Origin: JAJYIW01 sp963781665
GTDB lineage: Bacteria > Chloroflexota > Anaerolineae > Anaerolineales > Anaerolineaceae
Assembly (NCBI GenBank): GCA_963781665.1
Contig: CAWAGA010000002.1
Coordinates: 4,526,001 to 4,590,000 of the forward strand
DNA length: 64,000 bases
Reading direction: 5' to 3'
Below the pieces are notes generated by a model, which was not told the origin of the DNA, made no database searches, and saw only the letters and a program-made list of their open reading frames with translations. A program made the translations under genes and the position numbers. This document shows, piece by piece, positions 1-9,659 of the stretch. The stretch's first letter is position 1. Each line of letters starts with the position of its first letter.

Positions 1-571
1 CGGGTGACATATACGCCGGAGTCCCCATTGAAGTGCCATCCTGGGTGAAAACACCCCCTTCAGCCAGTTTTGCCAATCCGAGGTCGGTAAGCACAGGCCG
101 GTAGGGCAGGCCATTGCTGGCTTCTGGCTTCAACATGATGTTATCTGGCTTGATATCCCGGTGAGTAATCCCTTGTTGGTGGATGTAGTCGAGTGCACTA
201 CTGATCTGGCTGACAAGCTGAATTGCTTCGCCCATAACGATCCATTGATTTCGGGTGCGAAGATCACGCAGCAATTTTCCCAGGTTATTTCCAGGAATGA
301 ACTCCATGACGATAAATAGCATTCCTTGCTGTTGGCCGAAATCGTACACTTTTACAATTGAGGGATGGTCAAAGCGGGCGGCGGTGCGTGCCTCCTGAAG
401 GAACCTTTCTTGAAAATTTGGCTGCCTGGCAAATTGGGGATGCATGATTTTGAAGGCAACGTCCCTTTGCAAGGTGAGATCTCGCGCTTTATAAACTGCG
501 CCCATCCCGCCTTCCCCCAATAAGCTGATTATTTTGTAACGGCTCAGGGTTTGCCCAATCAGTTGGTCCAT
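1..571 (-). CDS. Serine/threonine protein kinase, N-terminal part (runs off window)
   Basis: Hanks-type Ser/Thr kinase whose 3' end lies beyond the left edge; about 190 residues are visible from an ATG at 571. Seen: glycine loop LGEGGMGAVYKARD (about residues 18-31), the AFKIM lysine, the catalytic loop HRDIKPDN, DLG in place of DFG, and the GTPAYMSP activation-segment end at the edge. It starts 28 bases after the FHA/tail-protein gene on the same strand, so it probably belongs to the end of the injection-system operon. Pairing with an FHA-domain partner suggests phospho-control of the injection system, as PpkA/Fha do for type VI secretion; that is inference. Whether the missing C-terminus carries a membrane or sensor domain cannot be seen. 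Confidence 0.93.
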   Translation of the reverse strand, partial: MDQLIGQTLSRYKIISLLGEGGMGAVYKARDLTLQRDVAFKIMHPQFARQPNFQERFLQEARTAARFDHPSIVKVYDFGQQQGMLFIVMEFIPGNNLGKLLRDLRTRNQWIVMGEAIQLVSQISSALDYIHQQGITHRDIKPDNIMLKPEASNGLPYRPVLTDLGLAKLAEGGVFTQDGTSMGTPAYMSP

Positions 572-599
572 AATTCAATCCTCTTAATCGGTAATTACG

Positions 600-1616
600 T
601 TAAACGGAGTATACGATTGAATAAGCTGTATAAGCCGGTTTATTTGCGTTGATCAGTCGTTCGACGAGTTCCTGATTTACACGATCTTGGGAGACAGGTA
701 ATTTTACTTTGAAAGTATATGGCGCAAGACCTTCTTCGTCTTCAATTATCTCTGGCGGCTTACCCAAATAGATTTCCAGGATGTATGAGAGCGCCCATCG
801 GGTGCCTCGCCGGGCAAATATTTTATGTGCTTCTTTCAGGAGTTTGCGCCTCTGATTTTCATCCCATGAGTTATCGAAACTGATCGCAAACCAATTCATC
901 AACCAGGGAAGGAATTCATAAGGGGCAGTTGAGGGGTCAAGAAACAAATCAAAATTATCTACATTCCATTCTATCGGAAAAAGGATAGATTCGAAAAGAG
1001 CCAGGAACCGATTAGTAAAATCATTTTGGTAAATACCTGGCAGATAATCAATTAATTTGGTCGATGTAAAAGTTAACCCTGGTGGGGGAACCTGTGGATT
1101 TATCTGCGAAGGGGGAATGGTTGTAGGTGGTTCACCTGGCACATCTGGTGGGGGAGGCGGTTCGTCTGAATGGCTTTCTGCTGGCTTTGCTGAGAGTGCT
1201 TCTTGGGGCAAAGCATCTGTTTGTTTTGCGATAGGAATTTGAATATCTGCCGGCTCTTGTTGTTCCGGTTCGTGATCCTGCGGGGGAATGGTTTCAGTTT
1301 CTTCTTGCAGCACACCTTCCAGTTTTATCTCGAAAGGACCTATCTTTATGATTGCGCCGATTTCTAATGGATATGGGATTGATGGTGTGAGTTTTTCGCT
1401 GTTAAGGTTGGTGCCATTCGAGCTGTTGAGGTCGGTGAGATGACATTCATTGTTATCACAATCGATCCTTGCATGGTGCCTGGATATCAGAGGATTTATC
1501 AAGACGAGGTTATTCCCAGGCTCTCTCCCAATCGTGAAAGGACCCGGTATTAGGTCGATTGCTTTTTCAAAATCTGGACCGGTTATGTGGATGGAAAATT
1601 GGACATTTTCAGTCAT
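600..1616 (-). CDS. FHA domain fused to phage tail protein I-like (gpI/TIGR02242-type) baseplate protein
   Basis: 338 aa. Residues about 8-98 form an FHA phosphothreonine-binding domain with its signature residues (GR at 30-31, SRHH at 45-48, SSNGT at 65-69). A Pro/Glu-rich linker follows (about 105-185), then a tail-protein domain (about 190-335) beginning YLPGIYQND and containing PWLMNW and ARRGTRWAL, typical of the gpI-like family found beside TIGR02243 baseplate proteins. Known for the family: a baseplate wedge component of contractile tails. The start is set by AAAGGAG just upstream, immediately after the corrected stop of the baseplate J-like gene. The FHA module could let a kinase, such as the one encoded next, recruit or gate the baseplate; inferred. 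Confidence 0.88.
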   Translation of the reverse strand: MTENVQFSIHITGPDFEKAIDLIPGPFTIGREPGNNLVLINPLISRHHARIDCDNNECHLTDLNSSNGTNLNSEKLTPSIPYPLEIGAIIKIGPFEIKLEGVLQEETETIPPQDHEPEQQEPADIQIPIAKQTDALPQEALSAKPAESHSDEPPPPPDVPGEPPTTIPPSQINPQVPPPGLTFTSTKLIDYLPGIYQNDFTNRFLALFESILFPIEWNVDNFDLFLDPSTAPYEFLPWLMNWFAISFDNSWDENQRRKLLKEAHKIFARRGTRWALSYILEIYLGKPPEIIEDEEGLAPYTFKVKLPVSQDRVNQELVERLINANKPAYTAYSIVYSV

Positions 1617-1631
1617 CCGCGAATATCTCCT

Positions 1632-3637
1632 TTAAACGAATTCAACTGAATGGATTCCAGAGGCAATGACACCATGCGCCATGACATCTATTGTTTCTAC
1701 CGGATTACCCTTATTTTGTCCGTCAGGCGAAGTGCTGAACATTTCGAGGCCGCGGATAAATTGGATGTTTGGGACTTTTTGCAGACATTGGTATACATCG
1801 GAGGAGTAAAGTTTCCCGCCCGAAAGGCCAACCTTTACCGTCGGACCATCCGGTCAATGGATTGAGGAAGCGATAAAGGGCGTTGGTCATATCGTTCGCG
1901 ACCTTTTCCTGGCTTGTTCCCGGTATACCTCGTAGCCTGACTTTAATCGAAACCCATTGATAGGCTGGTGGGCGCACATCCAACCGGGTCGTCAGCAACC
2001 TTCTTTCATCGAGATATTTCGTCAAAGATCCTATATCTTCCGGTTTCAAAGCAAGTTGGTCTGCCTCCAAATGTCCTTCAGGGTGGAGAACGCGAGGAAT
2101 AACGAGCAGGAAAACCTGTCCAGGAATGATCCGGTTAGCATCCGAAGGGTTAGGCTGCAGGCATTTGACCCTTCCGATTTCAGCTGGTAAGGCTTGCATT
2201 GCCAGGAATTCAAAATCTGACTCGGTGACCGCTCTTTCCCGCGAATGCAATAAGGCTGGAGCACGAGTCTTCGCCGATTTCAAGCGATTCGGCGTCCAGA
2301 CCCCCGGTCGCCGGGAAGCGGTTATTGACCCGGCCAATGTAGGGAATCGCTGTTTTTAAAGTATTAATAATTCCAGTTTGCACGTTCCCTTCTTGACCCC
2401 CTCCATAGCGATACGAATCGAAAGTAAGAAGCGAACGCCTGGGTGGAATCGCGCCAAACAATTTGATAGTACCATCTTGCTGGCGTATTGCCGGCCCAAG
2501 GCGGACTTCGCCTGAAGTGCTATCGAGGGTAAAGTGCTGGCTGTCAGCATCCGAATTTGAAAAATCGACTACCTCCGTCCATTTTTGAGGCGCTTCTCCT
2601 TCGCTCTGAACGGTCAGGGTTTCAATGACGGACCTTCGTAAAACCGGTTTGAATTTCAAAGTGAAACGTTGACCAGCTGTACCATCGCTTTGGCCCAGGA
2701 ATTCACGGGTTACTTTTTGGGAATGAGTTGCTTTGGCGGTTCCACCCCAGGATGCAATAGATACTTGTCTCAAACGAGGAGAAAGGCGGTAGGGACGGGC
2801 GCCTTCCCGGGCCTCGATGGGTGAAATTTCTCGGTTTCTGACCCTCACCCAAAAAAGCTGGATGTTGTTAACGTTGTACTTTCCCATTTGCGGCAGGTGT
2901 ATTCGAACACGGCCTATCACGTTCAAGCCCTTAGTGGTATCCATTTCGACGTCGCATTTATCCCAGTGTTTTGTTTCTTTCCCGGTTGAAACTTCCCAGA
3001 TGTAAGGCGGATAAGCAGGGTCAACTCCTGCGCCACCAGCCGGATCAAAATCAAAATCAAAACCCAGGAGATGAAAGCTGAGATCGTTATTGAATCCAAA
3101 ATAGAGCGCATCGTCAATTTGGGGCACATGCGAAAAAACCTCCACGCCTTCGAACCCGGTTTGCAAGCGCCGAAGATTGTGGTCCTGCATTACCTTTTTT
3201 TGGCCATCACTCGAAGTAAGTCGTGACGATACCATGGCGAGATCAGGTGGCTGCACCCGTAGATCCTCATCCGACGTGAAAATAATCGAACCTTCTGTTT
3301 CAGTCTGGGTGCTGGCGACTTCGGTTCCTTTGGGAATCAGGGTAACTGTTGGCTGTGGTGCGGATAGCCAAAAAGTGACCGGTACTTTCGCAGGCTCAGG
3401 CTCCTTCAAGGTGATCCCCAGCATTTCCATGAACTTGATGTAGTGTAAATCGGGGACTTGATTGAGTCGATAGAGGATCACATCGGTCATCCAGGCAAAA
3501 AGCTCGATAAATGTGACCCCCGGATCACTGACGTTATGGTCCGTCCACTCTTTGCAATATTGTGGAATACGCTTCTTAGCTTCGTCAACGATGTCTTGGA
3601 ACTGGCGATCATCTAATTTGGGGACTACAAGCGACAT
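1632..3637 (-). CDS. Putative baseplate assembly protein (baseplate J/Afp11-like), split by two +1 frameshifts
   Basis: As sequenced it reads as two overlapping frames (3637-2210 and 2337-1723) plus a third frame to the stop at 1632. Dropping one A of the AAA at 2278-2280 (complement of TTT) joins GLDAESLE to SAKTRAPALLHSRERAVT. Dropping one A at 1812-1814 joins WPFGRE to LYSSDVYQCLQ and restores a C-terminus ending GVIASGIHSVEFV. Corrected length 667 aa, right for the TIGR02243 baseplate family. N-terminal features such as ITFIELFAWMTDVILYRLNQ-like helices (visible as FIELFAWMTDVILYRLNQ) match the family. Role: central baseplate wedge, joining tube hub and sheath initiation. Two errors in one gene argue for sequencing error, though real decay cannot be excluded from sequence alone. 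Confidence 0.87.
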
Positions 3638-3674
3638 GTGAACCTCCGTTCGGGAAGGTGTGGATCTAATTGGA

Positions 3675-4076
3675 TCAGACCGGTTCTTCAGGGATCAGAT
3701 AAAATGGGTGGACCAGACTGCGGCGGTCATGAGTGACCTTTATTTCATATTCAATTTCAATTAAAAGACGGCTGCCGTCTTTGGAATCCGGATGAGCATT
3801 GACTTTCATCACGTTGATGCGCGGTTCCCACATCCCCAGAGCTTCTTCGACGAAGCGTTGGGCCTGGATAGCTGTGTAGTTGTTATTAGGAGCAAAGACT
3901 AATTCGTGTAGCCTGCAGCCAAATGTGGGCCGCATAACTCTCTGGCCTGGAGATGTATTTAAAATGATTGTAATTGATTGGTCAAGCTCATTGCGGTCAT
4001 TCGTTAACACCAGACCTCCTTGCTGACCGATTCCCGGTGGAAATGACCAACCTCGGCCAATGATTTCTTTCGCCAT
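3675..4076 (-). CDS. gp25/GPW lysozyme-like baseplate wedge protein (Afp9-like)
   Basis: 133 aa, the usual length of the gp25/GPW family. Visible family features are an N-terminal GRGWSFPP, ILNTSPGQRVMRPTFGCRLHELVFAPN (here given in parts: TSPGQRVMRPTFG, then LHELVF), and a C-terminal beta segment with RLLIEIEYEI. This protein nucleates the sheath on the baseplate in T4-like and eCIS particles. It lies between the PAAR gene (4 bases away) and the baseplate J-like gene, the same order as in other injection-system loci. No catalytic lysozyme function is expected. Confidence 0.9.
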   Translation of the reverse strand: MAKEIIGRGWSFPPGIGQQGGLVLTNDRNELDQSITIILNTSPGQRVMRPTFGCRLHELVFAPNNNYTAIQAQRFVEEALGMWEPRINVMKVNAHPDSKDGSRLLIEIEYEIKVTHDRRSLVHPFYLIPEEPV

Positions 4077-4080
4077 TTAC

Positions 4081-4482
4081 TTATCCTCCAATATTTACAG
4101 TACTCATGCCGGCAATTTTCCCTGCCATATTCGGCGCCGGGTCGGCGCAGGTTTGCACGGTGTCGGTGATCCTGGCAGCAGGCTTGCCGTTAATATTCAC
4201 GGTACCGCTTCCGGTCATAATCGTCGCCTTATTTGTGGGAGGCATTTGAAAGGCCGTACCTGGTGGGGTGGGAATATGCGGAGGTTGATTCGAAGCAGTA
4301 CTACCTTGGGTAGCGGCCGGTATACCCATAATATTCACGTTTGAGCTCAAATTCCCATCGAGCATTCCAATGAAGGGATGGGGCAAAGGCGTCGGTAATG
4401 GACCGCCTGGTGATGGTACCATTACGATGTGAGTGTCAATTGCAGTGACTATGTCATTTTGTTTAGCCGCGGGACTTGCCAT
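4081..4482 (-). CDS. PAAR-repeat spike-tip protein (Afp10-like)
   Basis: 133 aa. Starts MASPAAKQNDIV and contains the PAAR signature elements HPFIGMLDG, NVNIMGIPAATQGS and TVNINGKPAARITD, ending with GMSTVNIGG. In the family this folds as a small cone that sharpens the VgrG-type spike and can carry effectors. No extra toxin domain is attached here. The start has a strong AAGGAG site, which directly follows the corrected stop of the spike gene (4491-4493), supporting both that stop and tight coupling of spike and tip. Confidence 0.93.
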   Translation of the reverse strand: MASPAAKQNDIVTAIDTHIVMVPSPGGPLPTPLPHPFIGMLDGNLSSNVNIMGIPAATQGSTASNQPPHIPTPPGTAFQMPPTNKATIMTGSGTVNINGKPAARITDTVQTCADPAPNMAGKIAGMSTVNIGG

Positions 4483-4490
4483 CTTTCTCC

Positions 4491-6171
4491 TTAATTTAGA
4501 TTTACAATTGCGCCTTTAATATTGACCTGTCCACTGGCTTGAATATCGATATTACCGCCTGATTCTAATCTTGAAATTGGACCCTGATTTTAAACTGATA
4601 TCGCCACCGCTGCCTTCTAGCTGAATTTTATTATCCTCAACCACCAGTTTTGCATTTTGGGTACTGATGGTAATCTTTTTGTTTTTGTCATCCAAGACGA
4701 TGTTCCGACCATCGTGGGTCGATATCTCGATTTTCTTGTCGTCATTATCGAAAAATGTAATCTTATGGCCATTTGGTGAATGAATGCTTCGGACCAGTGG
4801 TTTTTCTCCGTTTCCGGCTGCAGACCCTTCCGGCGGAATCTTGTTCTGTCCATTCCACACGCCGCCTATAACCACAGGCTGGTTGAAATCCTCGTGAAAG
4901 AACGCCACTACCACTTCATCGCCAACAGCCGGAATAACAAACATTCCCGATTCCGGCCCGGCGCCGATACCTATCACTCTTGCCCAGTTACTTTCGGAAT
5001 CGTCGCTCAACCAGGGAAATTTCAGCTTGACCCGCCCCCAATTGTTTGGGTCATCGGTATTGGTGACGATTGCCTGTACCAATCCTAGTCGTGGTTCTTC
5101 TTGATGGTTCTGGGAAACTTCTTCTGTCAACAACCCGCCCCGCAATCCATTTACCGTGAATGTTGTACGCAAGCCGGAGGCGTTGTAGACGTGGGTGCAA
5201 TGAGTAACCAGGTAGGTTCCACTGAAGCGTTTCCCCAGGGCTTCGAGTTTTGTCGTTTGGCCGGCTTGAATATCCGGCCTGCGAAATGCAATTCCTTCGG
5301 CGTCGATGAAAGCTCCACTGATTTCGGCGAACCGAGCGGCGGCCAGAATATCCGCTTCAGATTGGCTGATCACTGGCTGGTCGATGATGATTTTCTTGCC
5401 GTTGCCGAATTGATGCGCCCATTTTGCGCCATCTTTTTGCTCACCGATCTGCGGATATAAATTCCCCGTGGATGCTTTTCCAACGATTGCGGCTTTTTTA
5501 TCAGTATCCCAACCCATGACCACAACCTCGTCGATCTGTTCTGAAAGGGTCATTCTAGGGCGGAAGCTCAGCAAATCTTCTCCCCACGTGAGAGTAATGG
5601 TGGCGGAACCGGTCGGCGGTTTGCGGAAATAGAGCTTTCCATCGGAGATAAAACATTCGAATCCAATTCTCCAGGCGCGTGATGCCAGAAATGCGAAGTC
5701 TGTCTGGTTGTGCTGGAAAATATGGTCGTATACAAGGTTGGTCTGGTCGATAACCGGTTGAAGGCCTGCATTCTGGGCGATCTGGTTTGCCAGATCACTA
5801 TCTTTAACGTTTAAATAGGCTGTACTCTTATTCTCCCGATACAGGCGGTGAAGTTTATCGTATCCGCGAACAACCAGGTCGGATATCATCCCCTCGCCAA
5901 ATTCGGGTTCGAGGGAGGTGATTTCACCTTTTATCAACGTGCATTGTGAGCCATCCGATTTTTCGGCGGAGATTTCGACTTCTTTGGTCAGGTCGAACGG
6001 GCCTTGATCCAATATCTCCAGATTGGGATCATGGAGCCGGATTTCGAACATGTCCGGCAAATGAGCGTGTTGGTCGACCAGGACCGAATCTAGTTTTGAA
6101 ATGACAGTTTGCGCCACATCACTTCCGTTTAACTTTATGTGAATCTGACTTGCAATCGGATTTCGATCCAT
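4491..6171 (-). CDS. VgrG-like spike protein (Afp8-like), one +1 frameshift near the C-terminus
   Basis: Late-control gpD/VgrG-type N-terminal half (about 1-340), then an OB-fold gp5-like domain (NTDDPNNWGRVKLKFPWL, AVGDEVVVAFFHEDF) and a C-terminal repetitive beta-helix (KKIEISTHDGRNIVLDDKNK). As sequenced it stops at 4552 after SNFKIRIRR. Removing one A at 4571-4572 continues the beta-helix as LESGGNIDIQASGQVNIKGA and IVNLN to a stop at 4491, giving 559 aa with the regular glycine-turn pattern kept. The stop then abuts the ribosome site of the PAAR gene. Role: trimeric membrane-piercing spike. It is followed by PAAR and gp25, as expected. Confidence 0.9.
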
Positions 6172-6207
6172 AATGTTTCCGTATAGGATAATTTTAGGTC
6201 TAGCCAG

Positions 6208-6894
6208 TTAATCGATTGGAATAATGAGTTGCTGGCCAGCATGCAAGGCGAGTGGATTCTGAATGCGATTATGTTCCGCAATCCGCCGCCATTTTGTGGC
6301 ATCACCATAAACGTCGTAGGCAATATTATCCAGGCGGTCTCCTGCGATAACCTGGTGGATGCGATCGATATCGCCGCCGCCGGATGTTGGGTTTTGATTG
6401 GGATAATCCTCAAGATCTACATGCTGCGTAAATGTGACATCGACCTTTGCCCTGACCGGGGTTCCATCTGATTGAAATAATGTGAATTTCTGGGTCATAT
6501 TGGTAATAACAGCTACAAAGCGGAAAACACCCCACTCAAAGGCAACATTTGGCGGGGGCACTTTTTTGTTTTTATTACCTTCCTGGCGGGTCTTTGACTC
6601 CATTAATTTCCACAGCTGGTTGGTAGTCAGGCTGACGTCTTCTTTTTGCTCATAGGTATCAAAAGTCAGGTTGAGCTTTAAAGTTTGAGGCCCGGCTTTT
6701 TTGAATTCAATCTGGGGGACATCGCCGTTGTTTTTAGGGTTTTCGCTGTACGTATTTTGTTTGGAAACCGTATATTCAAAAGGGTTGAACATGCAATCGA
6801 CTCCAACCCCTCCGCCTTTTTCCTGGCCTGAATCTTCGACTTCATATATTCTTGCTGCTACCAATTTTCCGCGTGTGATTGCCATACCTGCCAT
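6208..6894 (-). CDS. LysM-containing tube/spike adaptor (Afp7-like)
   Basis: 228 aa. The N-terminal region (about 1-170) has VDCMFNPFEYTVSKQNTYSE and a beta-rich core of the kind found in the T4 gp53/Afp7 baseplate hub family. The C-terminal 50 residues are a LysM domain: IHQVIAGDRLDNIAYDVYGD, then WRRIAEHN and GQQLIIPI. In eCIS particles this protein couples the inner tube to the spike. It lies directly upstream of the spike gene. The first ATG (6894) and a second one three codons later are both possible starts. Confidence 0.9.
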   Translation of the reverse strand: MAGMAITRGKLVAARIYEVEDSGQEKGGGVGVDCMFNPFEYTVSKQNTYSENPKNNGDVPQIEFKKAGPQTLKLNLTFDTYEQKEDVSLTTNQLWKLMESKTRQEGNKNKKVPPPNVAFEWGVFRFVAVITNMTQKFTLFQSDGTPVRAKVDVTFTQHVDLEDYPNQNPTSGGGDIDRIHQVIAGDRLDNIAYDVYGDATKWRRIAEHNRIQNPLALHAGQQLIIPID

Positions 6895-6908
6895 CCTGCT
6901 GTCTGTTT

Positions 6909-8969
6909 TTATTTACGACGTAATCGTTCCCATTCGATCGAAAGTCGTCTTTTAATTTCTGAATACACACGTAAGCTGAGTTCATCTTTTTCTTGCTCTG
7001 TAAATGTAGGCTTCTCAGCCCGTGGTTCGGAAGCTGCTGCTTGAACTGACTGGGCCTGGTTTTCGCTTTCAACCAGCGCCTGGGTGGTTGTGGTTGACGG
7101 GGTTTCAGCCGTCTCAGATTGGGCTGAATGTTGAGAGACCTGGGCAAACTCACTGGTTGAAGACTTTTCGGTGGTTGAAGCCGCGGCTGTTACCGGATGA
7201 GTGGACGTAATTTCTGCCTGAGACGTTTCATTGGAGGAGGATTTGTTTGATATTGGAGTGGTAGTTGTTTCAAACTGAGGTAATCGTGTCGGTGTTTGTG
7301 ATTGATAGGTGGCCGCTGGTATCGTTGCAGTAGAGGCTGGAGCAGTTTCAGATTGGGCTGGCCAGGCAGTTGTCTCGCCAGGCATTTCGCTCGTTTCTTC
7401 CTGGGTCACCGGTACAAAGGCATTTTCTTGATTGTTATGCTTATCCAATTCTCTGTGTTGGATATTGGGGGAGTCTGGGAGTTTGGGGAGATCGGGCCAA
7501 TTGATCCAGTTTTGGTTGCAGTTCTGAAGATTTGTCTTCGGTTTGATTCCCCGATATTTTTAATTGTACCCGGTTGCGTAACATTCTGATTAGCGCTCGG
7601 GATGGGTTGATCGAGCAACTTCCATAGGTCCTGGGGTAAAGGGCCGATCTCGGTCTGAACCATTTGTTGGTCCCCTTGGTTCAAGGAGTTGTCGTTTTTA
7701 TCCAATTCATTTTGCGGTTCTTGTAACGATTGTCTGGATTTTGTCGATGGGACTTCGTCAGGTTGGTCCAACCTGGTTTCAGGCCCTGATTCTCCTGCCG
7801 GATTAGCCGGTCGCGGCCGGCGAGGTGGGATAATTTCTAATTTCGAGCTTGTTGGCTGGGCAATTTCAGGTCGGGTCATCAAGCGCTGAATTCTAGACAG
7901 GTTTTCATTTGTTAAAGGCGTTTTGATATCAGAAATATCCGGGCGATTTCTTGATGAAATTTCACCACCGGCTTCAACTGTTTTCTTTTGAATGGAAACG
8001 GGCCAAATTTCTTGAAGCGGTATGCCTTGATCGACGATTTCAGTCTTGGGGTTCTGGTCGCCATCCTCATCGATCGGTTGCGGCGTCAGGGTTGATCGGG
8101 CATTTGTAACCTCAGGCGTTGCGTTTGGGAGAGTACCTTCATCCCGGCGTTGCTGGATTTCACTTGCCCGAACAGGGTTGACAGGTGTCTCGGCAATCTG
8201 AGAGAGATTTCGCATTCAAATTGCTTGGGGCCAAATTGGATACAGCCTGGCTTTGATTAGCTTGCGTTGGAGCAATCTCATCTGCAGGCTTGTCCGGTTT
8301 TCTTTGTCCGGAACGAAGAGTATCCGACTCGTTGGTTTTTTTGTCCACCTGGCGAATGGAACGGTCGCCTGGCACCAATTTAGACACGTCCGAAACCTTC
8401 TTTGGTAAATTATCAATTTTCGATTGGACCATCCCCGTTGAATCCTGCCCGGATGTTCGAGCAACCTCTTGTTGCTTTTGGGAGATAGAATTCGGCGCTT
8501 CAATATCTCTGCTTGTCGTTTCATCATTTATTATTGCTGTTTCGGTCTCTTCAGCTTCTGCATGTCGTTTAAGGATCGCCTGCAATCTCCGCCAATTTTT
8601 CTCGTCGGTCAATGGTGTCGTGGTTGAATTAACTTCATCAGTCCTGATGCTTTCAGCCTTCTTCAAGCTTGATTGGTCGCCAGGAGCTGTTGCTGCGTTG
8701 GGGACAAAATTCTCGACTTGAACTGGGACGGTATTTTCTACTTGCTGAGATATCTCGGGGCTTAATTCATGGTCGCGGTCAGTTCTGGATACCAAAGACG
8801 CCTGTACAACCTGGTTATCGATATTAGCCTGCCAAGGTCTCGGGTAAGATTGGGAAGATGCGGAAATTTTCTGGAACGCCTCGCCGTCGGCTTTTTTAAA
8901 CAAAGTCGTCATCGCCGCATGGCGTCTGATTTTCAGTACAAGAGGGTTATTTAACGTATTTCTCATCAA
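6909..8969 (-). CDS. Large disordered eCIS protein with two repeated modules, split by three +1 frameshifts
   Basis: Reads as three overlapping frames (8969-8160, 8215-7406, 7448-6909) of the same low-complexity character (Q, T, S, E, P-rich). One-base insertions at 8208-8210 (AAA), 7557-7561 (AAAAA) and 7445-7446 (GG) join them into 685 aa. Seen: two degenerate modules. One has TPLTDEKNWRRLQAILKR near residue 118 and MVQSKIDNLPKKV near 180. The other has TPLTNENLSRIQRLMTR and MVQTEIGPLPQDL. The extreme C-terminus, LSLRVYSEIKRRLSIEWER, resembles the C-terminus of the short protein at 9416-9616. It occupies the Afp6-like slot between tube and LysM hub. I do not recognise the family. A tape-measure or packaging role is possible, but it lacks the long hydrophobic/coiled-coil helices usual for tape measures. 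Confidence 0.75.
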
Positions 8970-8978
8970 TTATTTCAA

Positions 8979-9419
8979 TCACAACAAAGTAATTTCACCG
9001 CAGGCAAGCTCGAGTGTTTGGACAGCAACGGTGTTATCGTCGGCTTTCATCTGAGGACCGGTCCATTTTACCGGGATGGCATCCTCGATATTCATTACGA
9101 TGACGGGTATCATTAAAGGGTTGAGTAGTGTTACCGTAACCATTTTGCGGGAAAAGTTCTCGTTCATGGTGCGGAAATACCAGAGGTGCAGATCGGGAGA
9201 GACGGCCACGCCATTTTTCAAAACAATCTTGTTCGACTTACGCTGGCCGGGAAGTTGGTGGACGAAAGTATTCAAACCACCTTCTTTCACTACTTCAATA
9301 TCCCACTCTATGGAGGGTAAAGTGCATTCGGTGAACGCGCCAATTGGCACCCCATCAACAGCTACGACGAATTTGAAAGCAGCCGTAATGAATGTGTGGA
9401 TCATTTGCTCGACGATCAT
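8979..9419 (-). CDS. gp19-family tail tube protein (Afp5-like, tube cap next to the spike)
   Basis: 146 aa. Matches the T4 gp19-like tube family in length and layout: FKFVVAVDGVPIGAFTECTLPS at the start (FTEC.LPS strand), GGLNTFVHQLPGQRKSNKI, WYFRTM, and a C-terminal PVKWTGPQMKADDNTVAVQT, which parallels LKVTGPQPKADSNEIGIEE in the tube gene at 10120. Its start ATG overlaps the stop of the preceding short gene by four bases (ATGA). In Afp/PVC loci a second tube-like protein at this position forms the ring between tube and spike; assigning it that role here is inference from position. Confidence 0.9.
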   Translation of the reverse strand: MIVEQMIHTFITAAFKFVVAVDGVPIGAFTECTLPSIEWDIEVVKEGGLNTFVHQLPGQRKSNKIVLKNGVAVSPDLHLWYFRTMNENFSRKMVTVTLLNPLMIPVIVMNIEDAIPVKWTGPQMKADDNTVAVQTLELACGEITLL

Positions 9420-9616
9420 GACCTTCCTCCATAGGGGTAGGACGTGTTGGCTCTCGAATTCACCCGGCGTTCTTTTTCAATTTTTAAATCCCGGAGCATC
9501 AATGCGTAGACTCTGTCGGCGATTTCTCGTATTAGCTGCGAATCGACAGCCGGATTTTCCATCTGCGCAATATTGGCATTGCTGCTCTGTGTGGTATTCG
9601 TAGTTTCAATATCCAT
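9416..9616 (-). CDS. Short conserved eCIS protein with RVY..R.L.IE.ER C-terminal helix
   Basis: 66 aa, function unknown. After a polar N-terminus it has a predicted helix REIADRVYALMLRDLKIEKE followed by RR. Small proteins of this kind lie between tube genes in other actinobacterial and Chloroflexota injection-system loci, to my recollection. The same helix pattern recurs at the C-terminus of the large disordered protein at 6909-8969. It is translationally coupled (four-base overlap) to the downstream tube gene, which favours a role in tube or hub assembly over a free effector. Confidence 0.75.
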   Translation of the reverse strand: MDIETTNTTQSSNANIAQMENPAVDSQLIREIADRVYALMLRDLKIEKERRVNSRANTSYPYGGRS

Positions 9617-9659
9617 AAATACCTGCTAATCTACACTTTCATCAATCTTCAAATGACAA

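Noticed and set aside
6909..8969. Assigning the disordered protein as the eCIS tape measure
   Set aside because: It lacks long hydrophobic or coiled-coil helices and sits at the Afp6 rather than Afp14 position. Kept only as one possibility.
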